Of a stretch of DNA of 64,000 nucleotides, positions 33,566-46,076 are shown piece by piece. Made by a program: the position numbers and the translations under genes. Below the pieces are notes generated by a model, which made no database searches, had not been told where the DNA came from, and saw nothing but the letters and a program-made list of their open reading frames with translations. The number at the start of each line of letters is the position of its first letter. Within the stretch, counting starts at the first letter, position 1. The DNA comes from Scolanthus callimorphus (taxonomy: Eukaryota > Cnidaria > Anthozoa > Actiniaria > Edwardsiidae): positions 21,225,387 to 21,289,386 of the forward strand of contig CM066918.1 in assembly GCA_033964015.1 (NCBI GenBank), written 5' to 3'.

Positions 33566-36500
33566 TTGTGATATTGTATATGAAATCTTGGTTGGGTTCG
33601 GCTAGTGAAACGATCGTTGGGCACGATATCCAGAATTTCAAAACCGGAGATTAAGTTATATCTGTAGAAGCGAAGCACGCAAATTGTGCATCCTGGTCAA
33701 GCACAGTAAATAATTGTAAAATGACCTGGTAATTTATACATAATTTAAATAACCTCTTATCACTTTTTATTATATTTGCGTGCGCAGCTTGGATTATCTG
33801 TTATTTTGCGGATTTGTCGGTTATTATATGTATCTTTTATCAGGATTTCGGCCACTGCGAAATATCCCAATTCGCAGTGTGAAAAATTAAGATAATGCCT
33901 ACTTTTGCGAACTCATCCAATTGGTGTATGGACGCTGCGCTATCACTCGTGAGGATAAATTCCATATCTCCGCGCGCCCATGTGTTATTCTCTGTGTATA
34001 CCTTGAACTTCTAGTTGTGTCACTGATATAAATACAAGATGATGATTTTCCTTTGCGTGTGTTAATCCTAATTACGTCCATAACTTTGCTCTTTATTAGT
34101 CCACCCGATGCCAAGAATTGCATGCTTTTCTCCTTAAACACCTAAAGCAATTTCAGGATGGTTACCGCTTAGAAATGCGCTCAAAACCAATCGGCCGTCA
34201 CTACTAATATAGTAGTTTTTTTTCGGTTTAGACTGGCGTCTTATCCATTTTCTCATAGATGAGAAAAATAATTTGGGAGGTTGTTGCTGGATTTATGTTG
34301 TATTTTTGCTCTTGTAGTTAATTGTTCTCGTAGTTTACGCTGGGTTTCAAGCTAAACTGAAGGTGTGGCTGGAAGTCTATGTCTCAGTACGGATCAAAGG
34401 GGCCGACTCAATCTGCCGAAAATGCATTGCTTTGTTTTCGTTTACATGATTCATTGCATCAGCCGAACTCTAACTTTAAGCAACTTTAACTTTATGCAAA
34501 GAATACGGTTGAATGCGCTTATAAACTGACAAAACAATAAAGCTTTTTTGCTATCGAAAATGGCGAAATATCTTTACAGTTTCTTGCTTTGTAATATACC
34601 CGACTTAATGCACGGTTCAATAATGCCTATCTTATCAGGTTTACGTAAATACCCTACTTTTTCTCCGGAAAGGTTAGTTGTCTCGAGATTTAAAAAGTAC
34701 ACTGCAGGGACTGCTTCACGCAGCTACTGAAAATTATTAGAAAAATGGCTTACAAGACAACAGCCAGTACTGCACATGGCCACAAAGCGACTTTATTTGT
34801 CAGAAATAATCATCATTGAAGGGGAAGCCGCGCAAAATTTTCGCTCAGCAAGGTTGTTGTTCCACTCACCGCGGAGGATGTGCTCTCGCCAGGACACGGC
34901 AGATGGCCGAATGGCTTACTGGAATTTGATATTTGTTCTGTAGGTTGATACTTTCCAGTCCGGGGTTTTGAATATAATAGTCAAGTCACACCTGAGCATG
35001 AAATATCTGTCCCGTGATACTTTGCATAAAGAATAATAATACTGCTTTGTGATTTGCAACTGGAGTTCCACTGTATAGGACACAAGCAATTGTATGACCA
35101 ATTCTCTAAGCAATCTTTATTGAATTGGGTTTAGACATTCTGTTTTTAAGTTCAAAGAACTATCAAGAATGTGGTAGAGCATCCAGTCATTGTCTATGAC
35201 TTTTTAACATTTAGATTTCAGCAACTTCTCACAGCATTTTAGAACTTGTTATTTGGAGTAGAATATTTAGATTTGGATTAGAGGTCTATGTCTCACTTTC
35301 ACCGAGTCTTCTGAGAAGAATGATCATATTGCAATCTTCCAAATACAATATTTCTGTAATATATCTATCTTCCATAACAGTTGAGGAGCCTTGCTATTTT
35401 AGTAGGTAAATTTGTATCTATTTTTTATCCCCCAGCTAAGATTATATGCTCCTTCGTCGGTTGTTGGTAGTTTCACTTCAGATAGTTGCAATTTTTACAA
35501 CACGTACGTTGATTAAGGTCATTTGATGCTTGTGAGTCCCTGAAAGTTGTGTTTTTCGTTGTTTTTAGTGAAGACACTACCTTGTAGAATTTCCCTTGTC
35601 CTTTGGACGCAGACAACGGGTTGACGTTCGCGTGTTCAATAACTTTTCCAGAAAACGGTAGGTGGGGATTTTAAGGATTTGGTAAAGCAGAAAGATATTG
35701 CCGTTAGCACAATCTTTGTATCTGATACGATTTGACTTAGGAAGTGTTTCTCTCTCAGAAGCCCGAGGATACAATTTAACATAAAGTTTACCATTGATCT
35801 TTTAATATTAACTAACTAAGAAGGCGTGTTGGCAATGAATTTGTTTGTAACCCCCATATTTAATATTCTTCTTTGTATACGTTCCACCGTGCAAAACCGC
35901 CATGGCAATAGTACTAAATCACAGTACTAAATCAGTATTACAGCAGATGCATGAGTCCAGGTTCAAGTTTCTAAATGTGCTTCGCTGTATTATCCAATGT
36001 CTTCTCTTAGATCTTCCCCTTAACTGAAAAACAAGCCTGAAGACAAGCGCGTTAAGACAAACCCGGTAAATTCATGTATCCTAAAGATATGGAGGATCTT
36101 AGAGTTTTAGCCGCATTGGCTAAGTTCGGGAATGCTCATGTTCCCGCAGCATGTTTTGTCTTTTGTAGCTCTCGGTCAAATGGTTGGATCTTCAGTTTCC
36201 CAAATAATGTCGCCAATCTACCAGATAGTTAATGAAACAGAAAAAGCTTCATTTTGACTATTTCGATTCTTTAATTCGTATCAAAGTGTCGTTTAGACGA
36301 TCGAGGTGCAGACATCAGGTGGTATCAAGTCGACGTGAGACAACTCTATTGTCGGATCAGTTCTGATTCTAACGTATTAAATGATTGCGTTGCTCTCTTC
36401 AAGCAATCCTATTCCCTCCAGCTTTATTTCTTACAGCATTTTCCTAAGCTTGACCGATAATTTATATGAGTTTAAAATACTCCATCGCAACTAGTGAAAC

Positions 36501-37479
36501 CATGGCCCCAAAGCTAGGGCATCTGGGGACTCATCACTCTTCAGTAAGCTAGATATCTTTCCGAAGATTAAGCCGTAAACAAGCCTCCGATCAGCTCTCT
36601 TCCCCCACAGCCTTAAACTGCTAAGGTTATATACCATGACAACCATTTACATTGTTATTTAACATTAATAGTGGGCCAGGGATTGGGATAGTCTTCTGTA
36701 TAAATAGTTTGGTATTACATTATAAACTCACCTTGAATAATCGGTACGCTTCTCAACTTTCGGGTTCTATTTCTGTGTTCCTGTGTACGATTCACATTCT
36801 ATATATTGTTTTCTCTTTAGCGCCAGGTCACGTGAGCAGGCTATCCTCACGCGAAGGTTGCGAAGCCTACCGTGCTCTGTCTATAGTATATGGGTTCCCT
36901 GTCTCGCGTCTATAGTCTTCAGAGAGCTTGCGTAGCTTAAGGAGGCTCGAGGTCCTCTTTATCACACACATTATTTTTGATTTTCGTAACTTTCGAAGTG
37001 AAAAGAAGGCTACATCTAGGGACCCATGCTGGAATGCATTGCCCCACAAATTCATCAGTATTATTATATTGAAGGTCAGGTTGAAAGATACAACCACATA
37101 GTGCACTATAATTGGAAAACCATTTCGAGCTTCCTTTAAAGAGTAGCGAATCATGCAGTGACATAAACCTTTTTTCTTTCTTAAACAATCAACCAGTAGT
37201 TGCTTATTTTTACTTTTTCTGTTTTGTCTCACTGCAGAAATAACGCGAACTGCTGGAGTAAAATGAGCCGACTTCAGAGGAATGAAGGGGAACCATGAGA
37301 CGATATATATCCCCCCATTCCTTTTTTAGTGAATATTCACGCCCCGATGTAGAGACATATCTTGGCTTACAAATAGAAACGAATTATACGACTATAAAGC
37401 CAAAAGTCTAGCCAGCGAAAACTGACACCCATGGCGCTCGCCGAAAGAGACTCAACAAAGAGGCATCTTCACGCTCAAG
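33566..37479. other. 3.9 kb with no recognised gene
   Basis: Many small frames below 90 codons on both strands, plus a 121-codon minus-strand frame at 36867-37232. None has domain or splice support. A 26-base string around CACGTGAGCAGGCT (36832) reappears diverged at 40708 (CACGTGAACAGGCT), suggesting a small dispersed repeat. Confidence 0.4.
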
Positions 37480-38695
37480 CCAAATATCCATCTAGACATC
37501 TAGTTATCTATTCATCCATTCAATATCTATCCACCTAGCAATCTATCCACTAAGCCACTTATCCATATATCCACCTAGCCATCTATCCACCTAGCTATCT
37601 ATCAACCTAGGCTCATATCCATCTATCCACCTAGCCAGCTATCCACCTAGCGTTAATCTATCCACCTAGCTATCTATCAACTTAGGCTAGGCTCATATCC
37701 ATCTATCCACCTAGCCATTTTTCCACCCTATTCACCTAATCATATATCCACCTATCCACTCAATCCATCTATCCACCACCTGGCCTATCTATCCACCTAA
37801 CTATCTATCCATCTAGCTTACTATCTATATATCCACCTAAGCATCTATCCACCTAGCCATCTAGCCATATCCACCTAGCCATCTATCCATCATATCCATC
37901 TAGCTGTCTATCCATCTATCCACCTAGCTCTCACTAGCTATCTATCAATCCATCCATCTGTCCATCTAGTCATCTATCAACCTATCAACCTACCCATCTA
38001 TCCACCTAGCTATCTATCAACTGAGGCTAGGCTCATATCCATCTATCCACCTAGCCATTTTTCCACCCTATTCACCTAACCATATATCCACCTATCCACT
38101 CAATCCATCTATCCACCACCTGGCCTATCTATCCACCTAACCATCTATCCACCTAGCTTACTATCTATATATTCACCTAATCATCTATCCATCTAGTCAT
38201 ATCCACCTAGCCATCTATCCATGAAATCCATCTAGCTGTCTATCCATCTATCCACCTAGCTCTCACTAGCTATCTATCAATCCATCCATCTGTCCATCTA
38301 GTCATCTATCAACCTACCCATCTATCCACCTAGTCATATCAATCCATCTCCTCCACCCATCTATCCACCTAGTCATATCAATCTATCTATCCACCCAGCC
38401 TATCCATAAAGCCTTTTCTTTCAAAAAATCCAAAAAATCCACCTAGTAATCTATCCATCTATAGCTATCTATCCATCCGACTATCTAGTCAGCTATCAAC
38501 CTAACCATCTATCCACCTAGTCATCTATCCATCTATCCACCCATCCATCTATCCACCTAGCCATCTATTCATTTATCCACCCAGCCACCTCGGTAATCTA
38601 TCCACCTAGCTTACTAACCATCTAGCAACCTTGTCATCTAGCCCATCTATCCATCTATTCATCTACCCATCTATCCACCTAGCTATCTATCATTG
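37480..38695. repeat. Minisatellite of ATCTATCCACCTAGCC units with 340-bp higher-order repeat
   Basis: About 1.2 kb of interleaved CTATCCACCTAG, CATCTATC and related short units. A complex variant block starting AGGCTAGGCTCATATCCATC at 37684 recurs at 38024, an offset of 340. Near 38405 the array is interrupted by AAAGCCTTTTCTTTCAAAAA, a string also present in unique sequence at about 39162. Confidence 0.9.
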
Positions 38696-38730
38696 ATGCT
38701 CATGTGAAGTTTCACGAATTTACCTTCAAT

Positions 38731-39070
38731 TCACTGGTTGAATCGAGAACAACAACAACTAACCATCACGATACATTTCAGGAACTTTTATTGAGAATTT
38801 CTTTAAATTTCCAGGCCTAAACCTTGCGCCATACATCCCTTCATACAACCCGATATAAGCCATATAATATAACAAACAATGGGTCACCTGTGAACACTAT
38901 TCACTGGTTGAATCGAGAACAACAACAACTAACCATCACGATACATTTCAGGAACTTTTATTGAGAATTTCTATAAATTTCCAGGCCTAAACCTTGCGCC
39001 ATACATCCCTTCATACAACCCGATATAAGCCATATAATATAACAAACAATGGGTCACCTGTGAACACTGT
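38731..39070. repeat. Tandem duplication of a 170-bp segment
   Basis: Two nearly identical copies, 38731-38900 and 38901-39070, each beginning TCACTGGTTGAATCGAGAAC and ending at GGGTCACCTGTGAACACT. They differ by only a couple of bases (for example TCTTTAAA against TCTATAAA), so the duplication is recent. It directly follows the minisatellite. Confidence 0.95.
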
Positions 39071-41414
39071 TTGGCCAAGCAAATGCCTTAATACTCTGTA
39101 CATGTCTATGTTTACTATAGCAAACGTTTTAACAGATTTCATCATATCGTTTCAAAAGTATAAAGCCTTTTCTTTCAAAAAAATCCACATTTACATAAAA
39201 TGGGCATGGTTATTATATCTTTACGCGGATGTATAGTCTAATGATTGCTTCATAAGATTAACTAGAGACCGAACTAAACAGTCATTTATATAAGGGCGAG
39301 CTTTCCGCAAATTTCCGCTTATTTTGAAATAACTACTCCGGGTCGCGCTCAAGTAACATACACTTGCGTTGTATTTTTGAGTTACAGACGTAAATGAAAG
39401 AAAAGGGTAGAATAGTTGTTACCTAGAAAACAAAACTAGTGGCCTAGACTCATGCATTAAGTGGTTCTTACTTTATCGAGGCTTCTCTCGTTTCTTTGCT
39501 GTCGAAAGAGGCGAGACCTCCTTTCGCATTAAGAATTTTATGAATTGTGTAATCAGACCGAGAGCACAGCAATGAATACTTAGGCGTGAGGTTGCTTTGA
39601 CGCAAAAAGATGGACGATAAACCGTTCAGCTAGGAACAAGTCATGATCGCTGGGAACATTCTTTAGTGGAAGTTTATAACTTTCTCATTTTAGTAAGGAA
39701 GTTTATTACTTTGTTATTGGAGTAAACTCTATTAAGGAAACTTTTTGGAGAAAGGAAAACAGCGTTCCCCCGTTTCCATTGAGTAGTTTTGCTACATGAA
39801 TTTTTTGTGGCATGGATTTTCACGATTTTTCAACAACAGACCAATCGCTTGTGTCAATATAAAAATATTTGCCGCGGTTTTCCATCCTGTCTAGCTAGTT
39901 CGTGGTACAAGATTAAAGGCGTAAACACGTTCGCATGCATTAAACTCATTAGCTAAAAAAGCTGACAATTGCCGTGTGTAATAAAAAAAATACATGAAAA
40001 TAGTGCTTATGTTTTTTTGCAAACTCAAAATGACTCACGGCTAGTTTAAAGGCTAGTAGAGAAATTCTTAGTTATCAGTTATCTAATTCTTATCGGATCA
40101 CAGACATCTTGTTCTTCTTCGAACAACTGTACGACGTATGATTTATCTCGACAGTCGGACAATAATTGTGCAAACTGAAGCAAAATATGCAATCATTTGT
40201 GCCATATTATCTATTTTAATCAGGGGGCAGAACTCAAAGCATTCCACATATTCAGCCCCAGCTTAAAGTTCTGTCAACAATACGTAAACATCAAGGTCGA
40301 CCGCGTGGATTTAAGGAAGATAAAAAGACTTGATAGTATTTGGTAATGAGGAAAAAGACGATCTAATCCTGTGGGAAAATGGTCTCTACACTGACTCTTA
40401 GGTCGAGCACAAACCGGTCCACAAAGGTAGTACAGCTTACCTTCGACTATATATAGGACCAACTATTAAGCTATATGGCAGGTTTTAGAAGGCACGATTC
40501 TCTTGAAGTCTCTGCAGGTCGCCGTCTTACTGTTCGGGCAGAGCTTAGTGGAGAAAAGCAAAAGTCTCAGTCAATTTTCACTGTGGTTCAGTGTGAACAG
40601 TATCCTTCTCAACCAAGCCCTCAGTCTTTTCGTAGAAACAACACATCTAGTAGGACAGATTAGTGGCAGTCCCCTATGGCACGTCTGATTGTTTTTGAGT
40701 GGCCGCTCACGTGAACAGGCTGGACTCACGCGAGCACAACGCGTGCAGTAAACTCAGTCGGCAGTAGATGCTCAGCGATGTATATTGACCTCTATTAATA
40801 TTACGACTTTTCCATAACGTTCTTGCCTTCTTGGTGTTATGTTTTTTCTCGAGCATGCAATTGCTGGATATCAAAGTACGCGAGGTAAAAAACATCATAG
40901 CTAGGATTTATTACTGCATTCGAGGGCCATCCTTCTTTGAAGGTTAAACCTTCGATTTTGTTCCACAGCTACACTGATATTGTCTGTGTCAACTACACCA
41001 AACGATGCAGTCTACGCAAAGATACAAACTCTAGAAAGTTGTTACCCTGTATACCATGCAATTACATTTTAATATTATATCAACCAGAAAAGGTTGCACC
41101 GTCCCTGCTGTCTGTTGTAGCCCGCGGTGCATCATGGGAAAAACTAAGACGAAAGAAATACTCTTGTTACTCGGGCTTCCTGTGGGAAGAGCCCGAGTCA
41201 TAATTTCGGCTGTGTTTTTGTTTTTATTTTTATTTTCTGCTTTCGGACGCGAAACGCAGTCACGTGGGCTAGGACCGTAAAAAGTACCACGCGCTCCCAA
41301 CTCAGTCACACAAGCAGCAAACAATGTTTTTAAACGTACTAATGATAGCTACAATCGAATAAGCATTTAAATTTATTTAAGATTCCTGTCTGTCTGTCTG
41401 GGCGACGTAAATTT
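39071..41414. other. 2.3 kb with no recognised gene
   Basis: Contains a short GC hairpin ACTCGGGCTTCCTGTGGGAA / GAGCCCGAGT near 41168-41197. No open frame with recognisable content; overlapping small frames at 40475-40688 and 40937-41324 have no domain features. Confidence 0.4.
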
Positions 41415-41458
41415 CGGCGAATAGTTACCGAGACGAAGTCGAGGTGACTATTCGCCGA
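41415..41458. repeat. Short hairpin, CGAATAGT...ACTATTCG
   Basis: TCGGCGAATAGTTACC is mirrored by GGTGACTATTCGCCGA around a GAGACGAAGTCGAG centre. It resembles the fold of a tiny MITE end or hairpin repeat. No function assigned. Confidence 0.55.
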
Positions 41459-41618
41459 TATTTCCTTAGCCTGAGGCGATTAATTGTTTTAGTATAATTA
41501 CTCAAGTGGCTTTTAAGATTCGACAAAAAATTAGCTTTTAGGGGTAATTTTTTTGTTTCTCGTAATAAAGCGCGCGCGGTCCCCAATGCTTTCAATGTTC
41601 AGTGAATATTATATTCAC

Positions 41619-41642
41619 CTATAGGTTATATATAACCTATAG
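41619..41642. repeat. Perfect 24-bp palindrome
   Basis: Two 12-base half sites CTATAGGTTATA and TATAACCTATAG meet with no spacer. A second, imperfect palindrome (GTGAATA - TTA - TATTCAC) lies just upstream at about 41602-41618. Symmetric sites may bind a dimeric protein or extrude as a cruciform; nothing else supports a function. Confidence 0.6.
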
Positions 41643-42044
41643 CTCTTTCGTTGCCTTAATTAGCTCAACCTCGTAGACAATGGCGCACAGATTTACCAAA
41701 ACGATTACACTAAACAAAGATGATCACATAGGACTGTAGTAAAAAGTATTCAACATATATGTATTGCATATTAGTTGAATTATTCCTCGCATTGTTGCTT
41801 GATTTCACGAATTCTGTCTCGACGTCACTACGGAGTCACATGAGAAGCACTGCGCTTGTAGTCATTGCATGTTGCTATCTTGCCAGAAGGACGCGTTTTG
41901 GAGTTTCCCCTTATTTTAATTAACTCTTCGAACAGGATTTTAACCAGTAAGTATCTCTGGTTGGTTGCAAATTTTATGAAATTCTTAGTCATGTCGCTAC
42001 AGGAGAACACAGAGCATGCTACGGAACAGGACATCGTAGTAACC

Positions 42045-42456
42045 GACGACCGGTTAGCGCAGTGGTAGAGCGCCGGGCTTATGTTCGGGAGGTTGGGAGT
42101 TCAAACCCTGGCCGGGCCAACACTCAGGGTCTTTTTCTAATAATTGAGGAGAAGGTGCTGCCTTTGCTCTAACATCTGCAAATGGTTAGACCTTCGCGTC
42201 TTCTCGGATAAGGACGTTAAACCGTAGGCCCCGTCTCTCACATACACTACACTAACCGGAACCAGAGGGACGTTAAAGAACCACTAGGACCGTCGGAAGT
42301 TGCCCAACCTCAGTGTCACAGAACTCACAATACTAACACACACTCATGTTTATAAAGCTGGTTCTTATAGGATGAGTTATCCATTAATGTAAAGCGCTTT
42401 GAGCCGCGAGGATAAAGCGCTATATAAGCACGTTATTATTATTATTATTATTATTA
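42045..42456 (+). mobile_element. tRNA-derived SINE, copy 1
   Basis: A pol III promoter is visible: box A TAGCGCAGTGG at 42055-42065 and box B GAGTTCAAACCC at 42097-42108. A roughly 300-base body follows (GTGCTGCCTTTGCTCTAAC, GGATAAGGACGTTAAACCGT, AAAGCGCTATATAAGCAC) with an ATT-repeat tail. A copy 16.7 kb away (58757-59159) is collinear over its whole length. It lies at the 5' edge of the DIRS-like element. The SINE is copied by a partner LINE; its 3' end resembles the LINE tail at 54170-54240 in having a GCGCTTTA motif and an ATT run. Confidence 0.88.
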
Positions 42457-42930
42457 ACTTCAAACACAGCCAGTCAACTGAATTGTCCCGCCAGTACAGT
42501 TGACGATACAAGAGATCAACACCAGCATGGGCACAATGGCCAACAAACCCTAAACCGCCACTGGCGTGTAATCCCTCTATCAAGGTGCAAAAATCAGCAA
42601 GCCCACCGGGACTCTGGGAGCAACACCTATAGTCCGACGATGAAGCGGATCGGCTCAGCAAACACGCAGAGCGTGACGAGATCGCAAAATTGTTGAAGGC
42701 ACTAGCGCTACTAAGGCGCCGACCAGTAGCTCTCATAACAACGCCTCGGACTCGGAGGACGACGTTAAAAACGATATACTTAAGGCACTCGAAGCCGAAA
42801 CGTCGGCGGGCAATAAGCTTGGCCCCAAAGTTCGGAAACAACTGGCCAAAATGGCGCCATAGATGGGAGAAAAAGAGCAGTAGCAATCGTATAACTGCTT
42901 AGAGCTTCTTGGGAGATACCCACGACCAGA

Positions 42931-43104
42931 ATGGGTGTCCCAAAGGTGAACCCTGAAATTTGGGATAAACTAAAGAACTACCAGCGCAAAGGGGATCTTA
43001 CTTTGTCCAACGTGATGCAACTTATGCAGCGCACGTCCCCAGCTTTAATCAACATGTGTAACAAGCTGTTAGTGTGCGACTACATCAACCGGGCCATCCT
43101 GTAA
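42931..43104 (+). pseudogene. DIRS-like gag fragment
   Basis: From ATG 42931 to TAA 43104, 57 codons containing VPKVNPEIWDKLKNYQRKGD and LSNVMQLMQRT. The pattern (VNPEIWDKL, LSNVQ-like) is typical of the ORF preceding RT in cnidarian DIRS-like elements. Upstream coding is in another frame, so this is a fragment. Confidence 0.7.
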
Positions 43105-43922
43105 AATGTTTGTCATTTAGAGATTAAACCTTTTTAAGGAAATTTAATGGCATGCAATACGTCTGACAATGAATAATTAAATGTTTTGAAGTTATTCCTG
43201 CTCATATTTTTCCCAATGTTTAGAGAAAAGCGAATATTTCGATGTCTGAGATCTCAAGAAAGTCAAGGTCCTTTGTTCTGTACTCGCTTTCTGATTGGCT
43301 AACTTCTTACAAAATGGCCCGGTTGACGTAGTCGCACAGTAACATCTGTAGCAGAAGCGATTCCCACCGGAACATTAGGCAATGGCACGGACTCCCTAGA
43401 AATGCTAGGACACGCCTGCTGCGAGATGGCTTAGATTAGGCGGGCTCATATCAAACCCGCGCTCAATCTCGAGTTTCACACGCTCTGTGCAAGCGATCAG
43501 GAGTTCTTAACCTACTCTGTTCTGGCGCGATCTTGACAAAACGCGTTCGCGACGCATTAAAGGAGACCACAAAGCTGGTAAAGACTGTTGGCGTGACCAC
43601 GAAACGTGACCGCTTCAAGGCGGATAGGAGACGCAACTCCTCGAACAGCTAGCGGCCCAATTTTAGACGCCCGGGTATATTTTTAGGAAAAGGCTCGGGG
43701 CCGCCAGCGAAACGAAATCGGAACTGTCAACAGAAAGATACCAATTAATCCTCGACAGCCTACAGTCCCTACAAGGTTAAGCGAGATTGCACGCAGACTT
43801 GAACAGTGATCATATCGACAAAAATGCCAACCCCTTAAGGCTGGAAATATCAGGCATTTTTTAGGAAATCAGGAAATTGGCGGGAATGTAATGGTGATGA
43901 AAATTGATTTTGTGGCTCAAAC

Positions 43923-44540
43923 GTGCATGCCGCTGACGCTATTGATACAGAGATCACCAAATTGCTGAGCAAAGGAGTTCTAGAGCCCGCGGGGCACGTG
44001 CCGGGAGAGATAATCTCCGACATTTTTATTCGCCCAAAAAAGGACGGCAGCCATCGGCTGATCTTAAACCTAAAAGAGCTAAAACAAAATCTGCCGCAAG
44101 GTCCATTTTAAAATGTACACCCTGAGCACTGTGTTAAAATTAGTAGAAAAGATTGCTTTATGGCCTCCGTGGATCAGTCAAAGATGCATATTATTCCGTT
44201 CCCATTAACAAAGCTGGTCGAAAATATCTGCGCTTTGTGTGGGAAGGCCAACTCTACCCATACTCTTGTCTGACAAACGGACTTTGCTACGCTCCGCGGA
44301 AATTTACTTGCATCTCGAGGGACACGTTGCCTACACTGATGACCCCTTTTCCTATTAGGGAAAACCCGCGCAGATTGAGAGGCTAACGTGACTGCAACGG
44401 TCAGGTGTTTGAGTAATTTGGATTTGTCATTCACCCAACATAAACAGTAGGTTTGACCCCATCACAGCAGCTAATATTCCTGGGGTTAGTACTTTTAAGT
44501 CTGACAAGAGAAAAAGCAGATAGCCTTGCATCATGCTGTC
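43923..44540 (+). pseudogene. DIRS-like reverse transcriptase fragment
   Basis: The first part reads EITKLLSKGVLEP, SDIFIRPKKDGSHRLILNLK, the fingers/palm start of a DIRS/Ty3-type RT. After a stop near 44111 and a frame change, CFMASV and AYYSVPINKAGRKYLRF follow. The catalytic box is degraded (PLFL-like in the reading near 44345) and stops are frequent. Not functional. Confidence 0.75.
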
Positions 44541-44779
44541 ACGCATTATTATTACGACACGTTGTCGGGAAGAGTCTTTCCCTGCTGGGGTCATGTTGGG
44601 GCCTTAATACTACGGCTCAAAGACAAAATTAGAGCCCTGAGGATCGCTAATAAGGAGGGAAATTTCGAGCGTCGCATGGCTTTGTCCACTGCCTTGAAAT
44701 AAGAATTGAAGTGGTGGACATGTCACACCTTCTCTGCGTAAATCTTATTTCGCGTCCAGACTCTACACACCATGTTAAC

Positions 44780-44955
44780 CAGTGGCGGATCCTAGGGGGG
44801 TGCTTTGGGTGCGGACGCACCCCCTTTTGTGACATAAAAATGGTTTAAAACAGCAAAATGCAAGCCTAAAGAGAAGGTTTTAGCAGTCCAAATGACAAAT
44901 CCGGCTCTTCAAACCAAAAACCCACCCCTTTTCCAAAAACCTGGATCCGCCGCTG
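44780..44955. mobile_element. hAT-like MITE inserted in the DIRS-like element
   Basis: Termini CAGTGGCGGATCC and, at the other end, GGATCCGCCGCTG (one mismatch) frame 176 bp with GGGGGGTGCTTTGGGTGCGG inside. The flanks share TTAAC (44775-44779 and 44956-44960); the repeat can be extended to TGTTAAC by shifting the boundary, so the true duplication length (hAT normally 8) is ambiguous. Removing it restores the run of the DIRS-like RNase H coding, so it came after that element. Confidence 0.7.
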
Positions 44956-45331
44956 TTAACCACTGACGCCTCAAATGACGGACTGGGTGCCGTTTTGGGA
45001 GAACCAAATCCAACAGGACGTGGTCAGCGGACGAGAAAAAAACGCCACATAAACTACGTCTTATACAGTTGTCTTAGAGCTGTTGGCAGAGTTTTTCTCC
45101 GCTTGAAAACCTTTTTTCGCCATTCTGGACCACTTAACGTGCTCTGTAAAACTATCTGGGAGTGGGCTCAGGGTCGAAATATTTGGCTAATGTTCCTGAC
45201 ACATGGAATCTATTGTAGGTAAAACAGTCCCGAAACCGAGTGGATGTTAGACTCCAATGCCTTACATATGGCGCTAACTACTCCTAGGATAGCACGCCAT
45301 AGACCTGTTTGCCTCTCGGCTAAACTAACAA

Positions 45332-45547
45332 TTGCCGCGCTATGTGGCATACCGACCGGATCCAGAGGCCCGTGCGATTGACGCTTTTTTAATTTCCTGG
45401 TCTAACGAATTATTCTACGCGTTTTCCCCGTTCAGCTTGATCGCAGACGTCTTGAAGAAAGCGTTAGCGCGACAAATCGACAAGGGTTGTGATCATTTCA
45501 AACTGGCCTCCAGGACCACAACCCCCTGTCCGCTAACTAAGACCTAA
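45332..45547 (+). pseudogene. DIRS-like post-RNase H fragment
   Basis: A 70-codon frame with PRYVAYRPDPEARAIDAFLI, WSNELFYAF and FSLIADVLKK, the conserved stretch between RNase H and the recombinase in DIRS-like polyproteins. The preceding TEWMLDSNALHMAL (about 45240) lies in a different frame. It ends where the element appears to stop. Confidence 0.65.
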
Positions 45548-45560
45548 AGCACCGGTGGAA

Positions 45561-46076
45561 TTAAAACCACGACGATCTCTACTTCGCCTCCCCCAGCAAG
45601 ACCAACGCCGAGCACCCACATTCTACAAAACACTAAGCCTGCTCGTTGTTCACTTATCAGCAGTTGCTTAAACAATGTCAAGATCTCATCTACCGCAATG
45701 GAACTCATTCTAGCTTCATGGCGGTCAAAATCCTTAAAACATATTACCATTCCAGGCGCAGGTGTTGTTGCGTGACATTTTGAATCTTGATCCCAATAAA
45801 ATGAAAATACCATATTTGAAAAGCAACACCTGCAAACTCCCCATTATCTCCCAATGTAATCCCCATAAGAGCTCAGGAGGAGGGGTAGAGGTTCAATTTC
45901 GTATAATTGCAGATGTCTTAGGGTCTCTGAAACGCCATTTGTGGTACTTTTGAGACTAATCTCCAACTATAAACTGGTTTGCATTTATTTATTTTTTGTC
46001 TCTTCTGCGTTGCATGTATTATTTTTTTCTCTGATGTAGTTTTTTTCTGTCCTTTCCCGACTCACCCACGTTGTAG
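45561..46076. other. Spacer, nothing recognised
   Basis: Between the DIRS-like remnant and the tandem array. No feature seen beyond AT-rich sequence. Confidence 0.4.

Larger units (their letters stand above)
42500..45560 (+). mobile_element. Decayed DIRS-like retrotransposon
   Basis: Fragments occur in the expected order for a DIRS-type tyrosine-recombinase retroelement. There is an acidic gag-like segment (about 42720-42860, SDSEDDVKNDILKALEAE), then the gag motif VPKVNPEIWDKL at 42931-43104, further gag remnants to about 43750, reverse transcriptase (43923-44540), an RNase H-like TDASNDGLGAVLG at about 44965-45000, and a post-RNase H region (PRYVAYRPDPEARAIDAF) at 45332-45547. Stops and frameshifts separate all parts. 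No tyrosine recombinase or terminal repeat was found, so the 3' end is probably truncated. It carries a small hAT-like insertion. Confidence 0.75.

Noticed and set aside
36867..37232. 121-codon minus frame as a gene
   Set aside because: No domain, no splice support, and composition like surrounding noncoding DNA.
37480..38695. Telomere-like or centromere-like repeat
   Set aside because: The unit ATCTATCCACCTAGCC is unlike TTAGGG and too short an array for a centromere; it is a local minisatellite.
42055..42110. tRNA gene
   Set aside because: Box A and box B are present, but there is no cloverleaf with a recognisable anticodon arm, and a 300-base body plus ATT tail follows in both copies, so it is a tRNA-derived SINE.
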